From Hyphomicrobiales bacterium (GTDB lineage Bacteria; Pseudomonadota; Alphaproteobacteria; Rhizobiales; Rhizobiaceae), in assembly GCA_900467185.1 (NCBI GenBank), contig UBPA01000010.1, forward strand, positions 1-64,000: DNA of 64,000 nt, given 5' to 3'. Position numbers and translations under genes: made by a program. Below, one piece after another: positions 1-7,281 of this stretch. Position 1 is the stretch's first letter; each line of letters starts with the position of its first letter. The notes under the pieces were generated by a model that was given only the letters and a program-made list of their open reading frames with translations, was not told the origin of the DNA and ran no database searches.

Positions 1-33
1 CGCTTGCGGGGCAGGGGTTGGCCGTCGCCTGGT

Positions 34-1230
34 TCAGGCGGCGGCGGGGGTTTCCAAGAGGTGGCGCAGGGCCTGTTCGGCGGCCGGTTCGCGCTCCGAG
101 CGCAGGATGAAGCCGCCGCCGTAGACGCGGGCGTTTTCGCCGGGGCCGGAATAGAGCGCGCAGGCCTGTCCGGGCGCGATGCCGGCTTCGCCTTCCATGA
201 GATCCACGGTGATGCCCGACGCATCGACCTTCAGCAGGGCCGGGGCGGGAACGCGGGTGGAGCGGACCTTGGCGTAGCAGGTAAGGCCTTCGGCCGGCAG
301 GTCTTCCAGCGGCATGTCGCCCAGCCAGTTCATGTCGCGCAGGGCGACGCGGCGGGTCTCCAGCGCCTCGCGCGGGCCGACGATGACGCGGCAGGAGCGG
401 GCGTCGAGGTGGACGACATAGAGCGGTTCGCCGGTGGCGACGCCGATGCCGCGGCGCTGGCCGATCGTGTAGTGGAGGATGCCCTCGTGCCGGCCGAGAA
501 CGCGGCCGTCGAGATGGACGATGTCGCCCGCGAGCGCCGCATTCGGCTTCAGCTTGGAGACGATGTCGCTATATTTGCCCTGCGGCACGAAACAGATGTC
601 CTGGCTGTCGGCCTTCTTGGCGACGACGAGGCCCATTTCCTCGGCCAGCGCCCGGGTTTCCGCCTTGGTCAGGTGGCCGAGCGGGAAGCGCAGGTAATCG
701 ATCTGCTCCTGCGTGGTGGCAAACAGGAAGTAGCTCTGGTCGCGGTCGGCATCCGTCGGGCGATAGAGCGCGCGGCGGCCGGGAAAGCCCGGCTGCGGAT
801 GCGCGCGCGAGCGGATGTAGTGGCCGGTCGCCAGCGCATCGGCACCGAGGTCGCGGGCCGTCGCCAGAAGATCGGCGAACTTGACGGTCTGGTTGCAGGC
901 GACGCAGGGGATCGGTGTTTCCCCGGCGATATAGCTCTCGGCAAACGGATTGATGACGGTTTCGCGAAAGCGCTGCTCGTAATCGAGCACGTAGTGCGGA
1001 ATGCCGAGCACCTCGCAGACGCGGCGGGCGTCGTCGATATCCTGCCCGGCGCAGCAGGAGCCGGCGCGGTGGACGGCGGCGCCGTGGTCGTAGAGCTGCA
1101 GCGTGATGCCGAAGACGTCGTAGCCCTCCCGCTTCAGGATGCCCGCGACGACGGAACTGTCGACGCCGCCGGACATGGCGACGACGACGCGGGTATCTTC
1201 AGGCTTGCGGTCGAAATCGAGGCTGTTCAC
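34..1230 (-). CDS. mnmA: tRNA-specific 2-thiouridylase MnmA
   Basis: MnmA puts sulfur on the 2-position of the wobble uridine of tRNA Lys, Glu and Gln, using ATP and a persulfide relay, in the cytoplasm. The N-terminal PP-loop SGGVDSS is at about residues 20-26. The two redox cysteines sit in PIPCVACN (near residue 120) and DICFVPQG (near residue 215). I chose the GTG at 1230, giving 398 residues, because rhizobial MnmA proteins begin with a sequence like NSLDFDRKP. The frame stays open to a TTG at 1296, and no clear Shine-Dalgarno precedes the GTG. The gene stands alone, with the LuxR gene upstream on the same strand. Family assignment is secure; the start is less so. Confidence 0.96.
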   Translation of the reverse strand: MNSLDFDRKPEDTRVVVAMSGGVDSSVVAGILKREGYDVFGITLQLYDHGAAVHRAGSCCAGQDIDDARRVCEVLGIPHYVLDYEQRFRETVINPFAESYIAGETPIPCVACNQTVKFADLLATARDLGADALATGHYIRSRAHPQPGFPGRRALYRPTDADRDQSYFLFATTQEQIDYLRFPLGHLTKAETRALAEEMGLVVAKKADSQDICFVPQGKYSDIVSKLKPNAALAGDIVHLDGRVLGRHEGILHYTIGQRRGIGVATGEPLYVVHLDARSCRVIVGPREALETRRVALRDMNWLGDMPLEDLPAEGLTCYAKVRSTRVPAPALLKVDASGITVDLMEGEAGIAPGQACALYSGPGENARVYGGGFILRSEREPAAEQALRHLLETPAAA

Positions 1231-1349
1231 GAGACTTGGTCCGATTCTGTCGGATGACCGGCGCGGCGTTCGCGCCTGCACCTTGCTTGACGCCAATATA
1301 AAAGGTCGTGGCCGGGTCTACAAGCACCGCGACGACAGGGCGCAAACCC

Positions 1350-2081
1350 TCAGATGATCTTCAGCCGCATGGCGCGGGCGATCGCCTGCATGCGGTTGAC
1401 GGCGTCGAGCTTGCGGGCCGCGGTCTTGAAATAGCTGCTGACGGTATAGGCGGAAATGCCGAGAATGATGGCGATCTCGTCGCTGCTCTTGCCGGCGGCG
1501 GCCCAGCGCAGACATTCGATCTCGCGCGCCGACAGCTTTTCGCGGGTGGAGACGCCGGCGTCCATGGCGCGCTCCAGCCGCTCGAACAGCTGCAGCAGGA
1601 TATAATAGAGTTCCGCCGCCTCGATGCTCTCCGGCGCGCCGCGGCTGCCCGACAGCGTGACGATGAAGGGATCGGCATAGGTCGTGTGCAGCAGCACCGC
1701 GAGAGTGAAGGCCATGGAGGGCGCAATTTCCACCGCCGTCACGGGCTTGCCGCGCAAGCCGAGAAGGGTGGCCGTTTCGTTGAACACGGGCAGTTTGGTG
1801 TGGCGCAGCTCCTCCACCAGCCGGCTCAGCCGGAAAATGTCGAGCGCATCGTATCCCCGCACCAGCTCGGCCGGCCAGCTGCTGACGACGAGGCGTTCGG
1901 AAAAATTCTGCTGGTCGCCGGCGGGCACGCGGACGATCATGAAATGGCCGAAGCCGAAATCGGCGGCGCATTGCCGCATGAGGCGCAGAACTTCGTATTC
2001 CGTCTGAACGGAGGACGGGTCCGGGGTCGGAAAGAGCAGGCTCGATTTCCTGGTGCTCACCGTTACGTCGACGTCAGACAT
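1350..2081 (-). CDS. LuxR-family transcriptional regulator
   Basis: This 243-residue protein has the layout of LuxR-type regulators. The N-terminal part (about residues 20-165) resembles the autoinducer-binding fold, and the C-terminal part is a GerE/LuxR helix-turn-helix (about 175-240, with LSAREIECL and AGKSSDEIA). No luxI-type synthase is visible nearby, so it would be an orphan receptor, or it may not bind an acyl-homoserine lactone at all. The ATG at 2081 has a GAAGACG Shine-Dalgarno-like stretch; the frame continues upstream to 2258 without a better start. The target genes cannot be read from the sequence. Confidence 0.85.
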   Translation of the reverse strand: MSDVDVTVSTRKSSLLFPTPDPSSVQTEYEVLRLMRQCAADFGFGHFMIVRVPAGDQQNFSERLVVSSWPAELVRGYDALDIFRLSRLVEELRHTKLPVFNETATLLGLRGKPVTAVEIAPSMAFTLAVLLHTTYADPFIVTLSGSRGAPESIEAAELYYILLQLFERLERAMDAGVSTREKLSAREIECLRWAAAGKSSDEIAIILGISAYTVSSYFKTAARKLDAVNRMQAIARAMRLKII

Positions 2082-2652
2082 TGCGTCTTCACCACTGCCG
2101 GCTCGGCCGGCTCCTTGTTTCGTGCGCGTCCTTCCGCCTGCAAAAGCAACGGTTCCCCGGCGCGTCTGGCATCTCGACCTCTCGGGATCAAGCCTGCCGG
2201 GCGGCATCGGGCATTGCACTCTAGCGGAAAAACAATGTGATGGCACCCAGGGATGCATATGCGTGAAATCTCATGGACCATGACGGCCCGAGAGCGGATA
2301 TCCTGCAGTTTTCTCGACGTCATCGCCCCTCGCAGCACCGTCGCCGGGGCATCCAAGAGCCCTGCGACGACGAAAAAGGGGGTAACACCAGCTGCGGACA
2401 GGCCGCATGCTTCCGCATCGCGGCGATCTCTACGAAAATCCGACCGCCTTTCCTACCCGCTGCTTTCGCATGGCAGCTATGCGGCGGCGAGCCCGTGCGA
2501 ATGCCGGTTTTCCACGGCTTTGCGGTGTGCGAAGGCGGGATGCCATCGGGACGCGCGGCCCTGCCTTGGGGGCGGAAAGCGCCCGTCTTTTCGCATCGCA
2601 GGAGCCCTTTGCGGCAAGTCATTCGAATGATGGATAAATTGTGTCGTCGAGC
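2082..2652. other. Non-coding stretch between the LuxR gene and sciP
   Basis: About 570 bases without a convincing gene. Open frames run through it on both strands, but they overlap one another, lack ribosome-binding sites and encode Arg/Ser/Pro-rich products typical of chance frames in high-GC DNA. I saw no tRNA-like or clear terminator structure. It should hold the promoter of the LuxR gene at its left end; the CtrA box of sciP lies just beyond its right end. A small RNA is possible but cannot be supported. Confidence 0.5.
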
Positions 2653-2667
2653 TTAGGCAAATCTTAA
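2653..2667 (+). promoter_or_regulatory. Candidate CtrA box upstream of sciP
   Basis: TTAG-GCAAATC-TTAA differs at one position from the alphaproteobacterial CtrA consensus TTAA-N7-TTAA. It ends 53 bases before the sciP start codon. In Caulobacter sciP is transcribed by CtrA, so the position fits. A GANTC (CcrM) site at 2714-2718 overlaps the ribosome-binding region. The match is seen directly; binding is inferred. Confidence 0.6.
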
Positions 2668-2720
2668 ATGTGGCAAGCTAGGCTCAGCGAATATGGTCTT
2701 GAGTATGTGTAGAGAGTCCA

Positions 2721-2996
2721 ATGACCGAAATGGTACGACCCCGCGTGAAGTATGTCATCGGCCCGGATGGCAGCCCACTGACGATCGCCGATCTTCCTCC
2801 GGCGAACACGCGGCGCTGGGTAATAAGACGGAAGGCAGAAGTGGTGGCGGCCGTTCGCGGTGGCCTGCTGAGCCTTGAAGAGGCCTGCGAGCGGTACACG
2901 CTGACGGTCGAGGAGTTCCTGTCCTGGCAGGCTTCGATCAACGATCATGGTCTTGCCGGGCTGCGCACGACGCGCATCCAGCAATATCGCCACTGA
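2721..2996 (+). CDS. sciP: CtrA inhibitor SciP (DUF1153)
   Basis: A 91-residue DUF1153 protein. In Caulobacter, SciP binds CtrA on DNA and blocks its activation of target promoters in swarmer cells. The protein is mostly one helix-turn-helix-like helical domain: the segment NTRRWVIRRKAEVVAAV at about residues 29-45, then the Glu-rich helix around SLEEACERY, then a tail ending at RIQQYRH. Length and motifs match the family. The ATG at 2721 follows AGAGAG. A candidate CtrA box lies upstream, and ctrA itself is 1.1 kb downstream, so regulator and inhibitor are neighbours. Confidence 0.92.
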   Translation: MTEMVRPRVKYVIGPDGSPLTIADLPPANTRRWVIRRKAEVVAAVRGGLLSLEEACERYTLTVEEFLSWQASINDHGLAGLRTTRIQQYRH

Positions 2997-3344
2997 GAGC
3001 TTCAGGGCGTCATCTATCGGCTCGAGCGGTCGCGACCTTCGTTGCGGCCGCTTGTTTGCGTTTGGGGCTCCGGTCGCGGGCGCGTGTCATCGCCGGCTAG
3101 GGGCAGCGCAGGAGGCACCGCGCCGGAAAAGCCTTGCCATCCCCGACTGCGGGAAGGTTTCGCGCAAGCTCCTTGGCTTACCGTTCGTCGCATGTGTCGT
3201 TCGGTCGCGCACGAGGACGCGCGATCGCCGGCGTAACACGGGAACGGAAAGCACAACGACGACGGCCGCGCTTCGGAGCGAGGCGCGGCGTCGTTGGTCA
3301 AGGTCGGGCTGCCGGTCAGGTTCGACGGCCGGCAGATGGAAGGA
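2997..3344. other. Non-coding stretch between sciP and fliJ
   Basis: About 350 bases between the convergent genes sciP and fliJ. The open frames here overlap each other and look like chance frames. The recognisable structure is the GC-rich hairpin at 3254-3296. No promoter or RNA gene was recognised. Confidence 0.5.
3254..3296. terminator. GC-rich hairpin between convergent sciP and fliJ
   Basis: CAACGAC and GCCGCGC (3254-3260, 3265-3271) pair with GCGCGGC and GTCGTTG (3283-3296), giving a 14-bp stem with a 4-base bulge on the left. It sits between two convergent genes, where a bidirectional terminator is expected. There is no run of T on either strand, so it may act with Rho or only as an mRNA 3' end. 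Confidence 0.4.
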
Positions 3345-3695
3345 TCAGGCGCGCAGGCGCACGAGACCGTCGCGTTCTTCGAGTGCGGAGGCCTTGGCGA
3401 ATTCGGCCTGGACTTCTTCCAGAGCGAGTTCGGCCGCGTCCTGCTGGACTTTCAGTTCCCGGACCGACACCTGCAGATTGTCGGCCCGCTGGCGGGCCGC
3501 CTTTGCAAAGGTCGGATAGGCAAAATGGGACGGATCCGAAATGCCAGACTTTTTCTCCTCGAATGCGATCTGATGCTCCAAATCCTTGGTCATCCTTTCG
3601 AATTCGGCCATCATCATCTGAAGCTGCTTCAGTTGACGCTGTTTGTCCTTCACCTGAAATTCCTTCAGGCGGACAAGGCTCTCACGTGACTTCAT
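3345..3695 (-). CDS. fliJ: Flagellar export chaperone FliJ
   Basis: A 116-residue, almost wholly helical coiled-coil protein that starts MKSRESLVRLKEFQ, as rhizobial FliJ proteins do. FliJ is the central stalk of the flagellar type III export ATPase FliI and escorts export substrates. I chose the ATG at 3695, which has GGGAG eight bases upstream, rather than the TTG at 3701. Its usual partner fliI is not in the window. It is divergent from ctrA across a 446-bp region carrying CtrA-like half-sites, so control by CtrA is plausible. Confidence 0.85.
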   Translation of the reverse strand: MKSRESLVRLKEFQVKDKQRQLKQLQMMMAEFERMTKDLEHQIAFEEKKSGISDPSHFAYPTFAKAARQRADNLQVSVRELKVQQDAAELALEEVQAEFAKASALEERDGLVRLRA

Positions 3696-4141
3696 ACGCA
3701 ATACTCCCGCGGTGCGAGACCCGGCATCTCACTTGCAACCCTTACCGAAGGCTCATGCCTGCGGCTCCGCGAAAAAACCCCAGCGATCTTAACAAATGCC
3801 TACCGCTGGTAACGTTTCGTTTACGGGCATAGTTAATCCTAGGGACGATCATTTAAGGCCCGGTAAATGGCCAAGGCGAAATGTGACACATTGGCGTTTT
3901 GGCGAGTCACTGGAATCCGATAAGGCGGTTCGCTCACTTTCAGGGTGAGAAAGCGGTTTTATCAAAAACGAGTAAAATCAAGGGGCTGAGAAATATATTT
4001 AACAAATGCTGTGCACCTTGCCAGAGGGAATCAGAATTTGTTAACCATTTGGTGGCAAGCTCCAAATCAGGCAACGACTGGATCCGTTTAGCGTCAGGCA
4101 GCCTTGCACTACCTTTCGGCGGCGGAAAAGGGGACAAAAAC
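3696..4141. promoter_or_regulatory. Shared fliJ-ctrA promoter region with GANTC and CtrA half-sites
   Basis: This 446-bp divergent region is AT-richer than the surrounding genes. It has three GANTC sites (3904-3908, 3913-3917, 4028-4032), the target of the CcrM methylase that times ctrA transcription in Caulobacter. It also holds a TTAA-N7-TAAA match at 3853-3867, a TTAACCAT half-site at 4041-4048, and two copies of TTAACAAATGC at 3789-3799 and 3999-4009. These suggest autoregulation and methylation-state control. The sites are seen; their function is inferred from the family. Confidence 0.55.
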
Positions 4142-4840
4142 ATGCGGGTTCTGCTTATCGAGGACGACAGCGCGACAGCGCAGAGCATCGAGTTGATGCT
4201 CAAGTCCGAGAGTTTTAATGTGTACACCACCGATCTCGGTGAAGAGGGCGTCGATCTCGGCAAACTCTACGACTACGATATCATCCTGCTCGACCTCAAC
4301 CTGCCCGACATGTCGGGTTACGAGGTGCTCCGGACCCTTCGCCTGTCCAAGGTGAAGACCCCGATCCTCATCCTCTCCGGCATGGCCGGCATCGAGGACA
4401 AGGTTCGCGGCCTCGGCTTCGGAGCGGACGACTACATGACCAAGCCGTTCCACAAGGACGAGCTCGTGGCGCGCATCCATGCGATCGTTCGCCGCTCCAA
4501 GGGTCATGCCCAGTCGGTCATCTCGACCGGCGAGCTGATCGTCAACCTGGATGCAAAGACCGTCGAAGTCGGCGGGCAGCGCGTTCACCTGACGGGCAAG
4601 GAATACCAGATGCTGGAGCTGCTTTCGCTCCGCAAGGGTACGACGCTCACCAAGGAAATGTTCCTGAACCACCTTTACGGCGGCATGGACGAGCCGGAAC
4701 TGAAGATCATCGACGTCTTCATCTGCAAGCTGCGCAAGAAGCTGGCAAACGCTGCCGGCGGCGCGAACTACATCGAGACCGTCTGGGGCCGTGGCTACGT
4801 GCTGCGCGAACCGGAAGGCGATCTCGCCGAGAGTGCCTGA
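4142..4840 (+). CDS. ctrA: Cell-cycle response regulator CtrA
   Basis: CtrA is the essential OmpR-type master regulator of the alphaproteobacterial cell cycle. The 232-residue protein has a receiver domain (residues 1-115; acidic pair in IEDD, phospho-acceptor Asp in LLDLNLP at about 51, KPF Lys at about 102). The winged-helix DNA-binding domain follows (about 125-225, with [12 protein letters not shown] and the final [10 protein letters not shown]). Phosphate arrives through CckA-ChpT, and ChpT is encoded 0.8 kb away. The ATG at 4142 has a good GGGGACAAAAAC ribosome-binding region; the long upstream open frame is not coding. SciP, the CtrA antagonist, is encoded just upstream. Confidence 0.98.
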   Translation: MRVLLIEDDSATAQSIELMLKSESFNVYTTDLGEEGVDLGKLYDYDIILLDLNLPDMSGYEVLRTLRLSKVKTPILILSGMAGIEDKVRGLGFGADDYMTKPFHKDELVARIHAIVRRSKGHAQSVISTGELIVNLDAKTVEVGGQRVHLTGKEYQMLELLSLRKGTTLTKEMFLNHLYGGMDEPELKIIDVFICKLRKKLANAAGGANYIETVWGRGYVLREPEGDLAESA

Positions 4841-4914
4841 TCGTCCGGATGTTTTGAGAGCCGAAGGCGATCATGCATCCCGCAGTGCAGGATCGCCGTC
4901 ACCGGCGCCGACCG

Positions 4915-4938
4915 ACCCGCCCTTCGTGGCGGGTTTTT
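4915..4938 (+). terminator. Rho-independent terminator of ctrA
   Basis: ACCCGCC (4915-4921) pairs with GGCGGGT (4928-4934) around a CTTCGT loop, followed by a run of T. It lies 75 bases after the ctrA stop. Confidence 0.85.
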
Positions 4939-4987
4939 CGTTTTCGGCGATAATGAAGATTGCGCACGCGCCGCAAGTGGCGGACAC

Positions 4988-5012
4988 GAAAAAGGCCGCC
5001 TTGCGGGCGGCC
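4988..5012 (-). terminator. Rho-independent terminator of the receiver gene
   Basis: On the minus strand GGCCGCC pairs with GGCGGCC (5012-4994) around a CGCAA loop, followed by TTTTT at 4993-4989. It terminates the receiver gene that ends at 5054, tail to tail with the ctrA terminator 50 bases away. Confidence 0.85.
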
Positions 5013-5053
5013 GGTCTTCGGTGAGGGGAGGGGGCTGGAGACCGAACGGCGTC

Positions 5054-5416
5054 TCAGGCCGCGGCGGCGTAGGCGCCGAAGACGCTGGTCAGGATCTTGC
5101 GGTCGAACGGCTTCAGCAGGAAATCGTCGGCGCCGGCGCGCTTGCCGGCCATCATCTTGCGCAGGTCCGCCTCGATGACGCAGTAGTAGATGCGCACGGA
5201 CTTGCCCTCGGACATCATGCGAATGTTGCCGATCAGCTCCAGCGCGCCGTCCAGGCCCGCATCGACGATGATGATGTTAGGAAGCTCGGCTTCGCATCGC
5301 GCCAGCGCCTCGAGGCCGTTGGCGGCTTCCGAGACGAGAAAGCCCATGCCGGAGAGGATGCGCTTTCCGACCTTGCGCACCACGTCGGAGTCGTCGGCGA
5401 TCATCAAGCGCTGCAT
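5054..5416 (-). CDS. Single-domain receiver protein, atypical switch residue
   Basis: A 120-residue stand-alone CheY-like receiver. The acidic pair is D8-D9, the phospho-acceptor is D52 (IIIVDAGL) and the conserved Lys is K102 (LLKPF). The Ser/Thr that normally senses phosphorylation should fall near residues 79-83, but the segment reads YYCVIEAD, with no Ser or Thr. The ATG at 5416 has GGAG upstream. It lies between ctrA and chpT, as in Sinorhizobium and Brucella, so a role in the CckA-ChpT-CtrA phosphorelay is likely. It resembles neither DivK nor CpdR closely. Its function is unassigned. Confidence 0.85.
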   Translation of the reverse strand: MQRLMIADDSDVVRKVGKRILSGMGFLVSEAANGLEALARCEAELPNIIIVDAGLDGALELIGNIRMMSEGKSVRIYYCVIEADLRKMMAGKRAGADDFLLKPFDRKILTSVFGAYAAAA

Positions 5417-5626
5417 GGGAGCTCCTTGCCCTTTCATTCCCGTGAACGGAAGACCTCGAGACAGGCCGCAGGCGAATGATCGCCCCGGCACTGCATCAAC
5501 GTCCAGTTGCGCACCCTCACGATCTAGCATGGGAGACCGAAGCTGTACGCTGTTCCTGGGAATATACGGCGCCTTTGGCAAACAAACCGTTACCGGAGCG
5601 GCGAAGAGTGATGGCGACGGTCGATG

Positions 5627-6268
5627 CTAGATGGAGGAGGCCATGAAGACGATCTCTTCCGGGGTCGGGAGAATCTCGATCTTCATGCCGGCTTCGTCGG
5701 CAAGCAGCACCGTGTAATAGGGCTGGATCGTGTGGGCATCGACGGCTTCCTCCAGCGTGCCGGAGAGCAGTTCGACAAGCTTGGGTGGTACGCGCATCAT
5801 CTTGCCGCGCACGACGAGCTTGAAGACCGCGTCATATTCCGGATTTTCCAGCGTCACGTCCAGCGAGCCGCCGCGCGGAATGGCGCCGTAGGCGATAAGG
5901 AACAGGTTGAGCAGCAGCTTGACGCGGTTCTTCGGAATGATGACGCGCGGGCCGGTCCAGGTGATCTCGGTCTTCTTTTCAACCACCGCGAAATCGCGTG
6001 CCGCCTTTTCCGCTTCGCCCGTGTCGATCGATGCGCCGACCGAGCCGGAGGCGCCGAAGGCGAGGCGGGCGAACTTCAGGCGCACGGCGGCGTTCAGCGC
6101 GCTGGTGCGGATGAGGTCCATGGCATCGGCATCGGCGCCGCCCTCGTCCAGAAGCTCCAGCCCGTTGTTGATGGCGCCGACCGGCGAGATGATGTCGTGG
6201 CAGACGCGGCTGCAAAGGAGCGCGGCGAGATCGGGGCCGGTCAGCGTCAGGTTCGGGTTCTTTTCCAT
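5627..6268 (-). CDS. chpT: Histidine phosphotransferase ChpT
   Basis: ChpT passes phosphate from the hybrid kinase CckA to CtrA and CpdR. The 213-residue protein has the phosphorylated His at H24 in CHDIISPVGAI, inside a dimerising helical hairpin, then a degenerate HATPase-like domain (about residues 90-210) that does not need ATP. The ATG at 6268 follows AAGGA; the frame extends upstream but without a better start. It is 0.2 kb from the receiver gene on the same strand and divergent from eipA. Confidence 0.95.
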   Translation of the reverse strand: MEKNPNLTLTGPDLAALLCSRVCHDIISPVGAINNGLELLDEGGADADAMDLIRTSALNAAVRLKFARLAFGASGSVGASIDTGEAEKAARDFAVVEKKTEITWTGPRVIIPKNRVKLLLNLFLIAYGAIPRGGSLDVTLENPEYDAVFKLVVRGKMMRVPPKLVELLSGTLEEAVDAHTIQPYYTVLLADEAGMKIEILPTPEEIVFMASSI

Positions 6269-6420
6269 CGTCGTGTCCTTAAAGGTCGCCCTTGCCGATC
6301 GTCCGGTGCGCGACGACATCGCGCGGGGCTGTTTTCGGCTATGGTCTAGAGGGTGAAGATTGCGCGGACGTGGCGTGTCCGGTCTCGTGTCCAGTCCGGC
6401 CATAATGACACCATGTTTGG

Positions 6421-6435
6421 TAAACCAATTGTTAA
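6421..6435. promoter_or_regulatory. Candidate CtrA box between chpT and eipA
   Basis: TAAA-CCAATTG-TTAA on the plus strand reads TTAA-CAATTGG-TTTA on the minus strand, one mismatch from TTAA-N7-TTAA. It sits 100 bases before the eipA ATG and about 150 before chpT. Control of this region by CtrA is reported in Brucella; here it is inferred from the motif. Confidence 0.55.
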
Positions 6436-6535
6436 GATGATGGGTTCAGAGTGGCGGAATCCCGGGCCGGGGCCGCAGACAGGCACGGCCTGCTCCTGCC
6501 GATACCCTATCGGCCTTGGGATAACGGAGGATGCG

Positions 6536-7171
6536 ATGCTGCCGAGACCGAAATTTTCGCCATCGAAGGACGTTGCCGCCCGCGTCGCGCGGCGCAGCCT
6601 TCTGTCTGCCGCAAAGGCCGTTCTGTTCGGCGCGCTGGCGCTGTGCGTCGCCGCATCCACCGCTGCCGCGCAGTCCGCCAACAACACGTCGCAATATTCC
6701 ATCCAGGAAATCGTCGATGCCGGACACGGCTTCTTCGGGTCCACATCCGGCGGTCTTGCCAAGGTGGTCGAGCGGGCGTTCCAGAATTACGGCCTGCCGA
6801 ACGGCTATATTCTGGGCCAAGAGGGCTCCGGCGCCTTCGTCGCCGGCCTCACCTATGGCGAGGGCAGCCTGAACACCAAGAATGCCGGCCAGCACAGCGT
6901 CTACTGGCAGGGGCCCTCGCTCGGGCTGGACGCCGGCGGGCAGGGCAGCCGCATCATGATGCTGGTCTACAATCTCCCGAGCGTGCCCGGCCTCTACAAG
7001 CGGTTCGGCGGTGTCTCCGGGTCGGCCTATGTCGTGGCCGGCGTCGGCATGACGGTGCTGACCGACGAGCATATCGTGCTCGTGCCGATCCGCACGGGCG
7101 TCGGCGCCCGCCTCGGCATCAATGTCGGCTATCTCAAGCTGACCCAGCAGCCGACCTGGAATCCTTTCTGA
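6536..7171 (+). CDS. eipA: Envelope integrity protein EipA (DUF1134)
   Basis: A 211-residue periplasmic DUF1134 protein. In Brucella abortus the homologue EipA is needed for cell-envelope integrity and for survival in the host. A signal peptide covers about residues 1-42 (basic start, hydrophobic core, ending TAAAQS). The mature domain carries the family's Gly-rich pattern (GSGAFVAGLTYGEG, GARLGINVGYL). The ATG at 6536 has GGAGG at good spacing. It is divergent from chpT, with a CtrA-like box between, which fits a CtrA-controlled envelope gene. Confidence 0.9.
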   Translation: MLPRPKFSPSKDVAARVARRSLLSAAKAVLFGALALCVAASTAAAQSANNTSQYSIQEIVDAGHGFFGSTSGGLAKVVERAFQNYGLPNGYILGQEGSGAFVAGLTYGEGSLNTKNAGQHSVYWQGPSLGLDAGGQGSRIMMLVYNLPSVPGLYKRFGGVSGSAYVVAGVGMTVLTDEHIVLVPIRTGVGARLGINVGYLKLTQQPTWNPF

Positions 7172-7281
7172 GCGCGCTTGGCCGTTCGCAGCCCCTCGGC
7201 TTGCCAATCCGCGGCCGAGCGCGAATAATGATGCGCAAGGGATGGATGCCCTTGTCCAACCGCCTGTGAAGTGACCTCCGC

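Noticed and set aside
2253-2656. Overlapping open frames of 76-127 codons between the LuxR gene and sciP
   Set aside because: They overlap in different frames on both strands, lack ribosome-binding sites and have Arg/Ser/Pro-rich products.
3899-4141. In-frame N-terminal extension of ctrA (81 codons)
   Set aside because: CtrA proteins start at MRVLLIEDD, which has its own GGGGACA site; the extension is the AT-rich promoter region.
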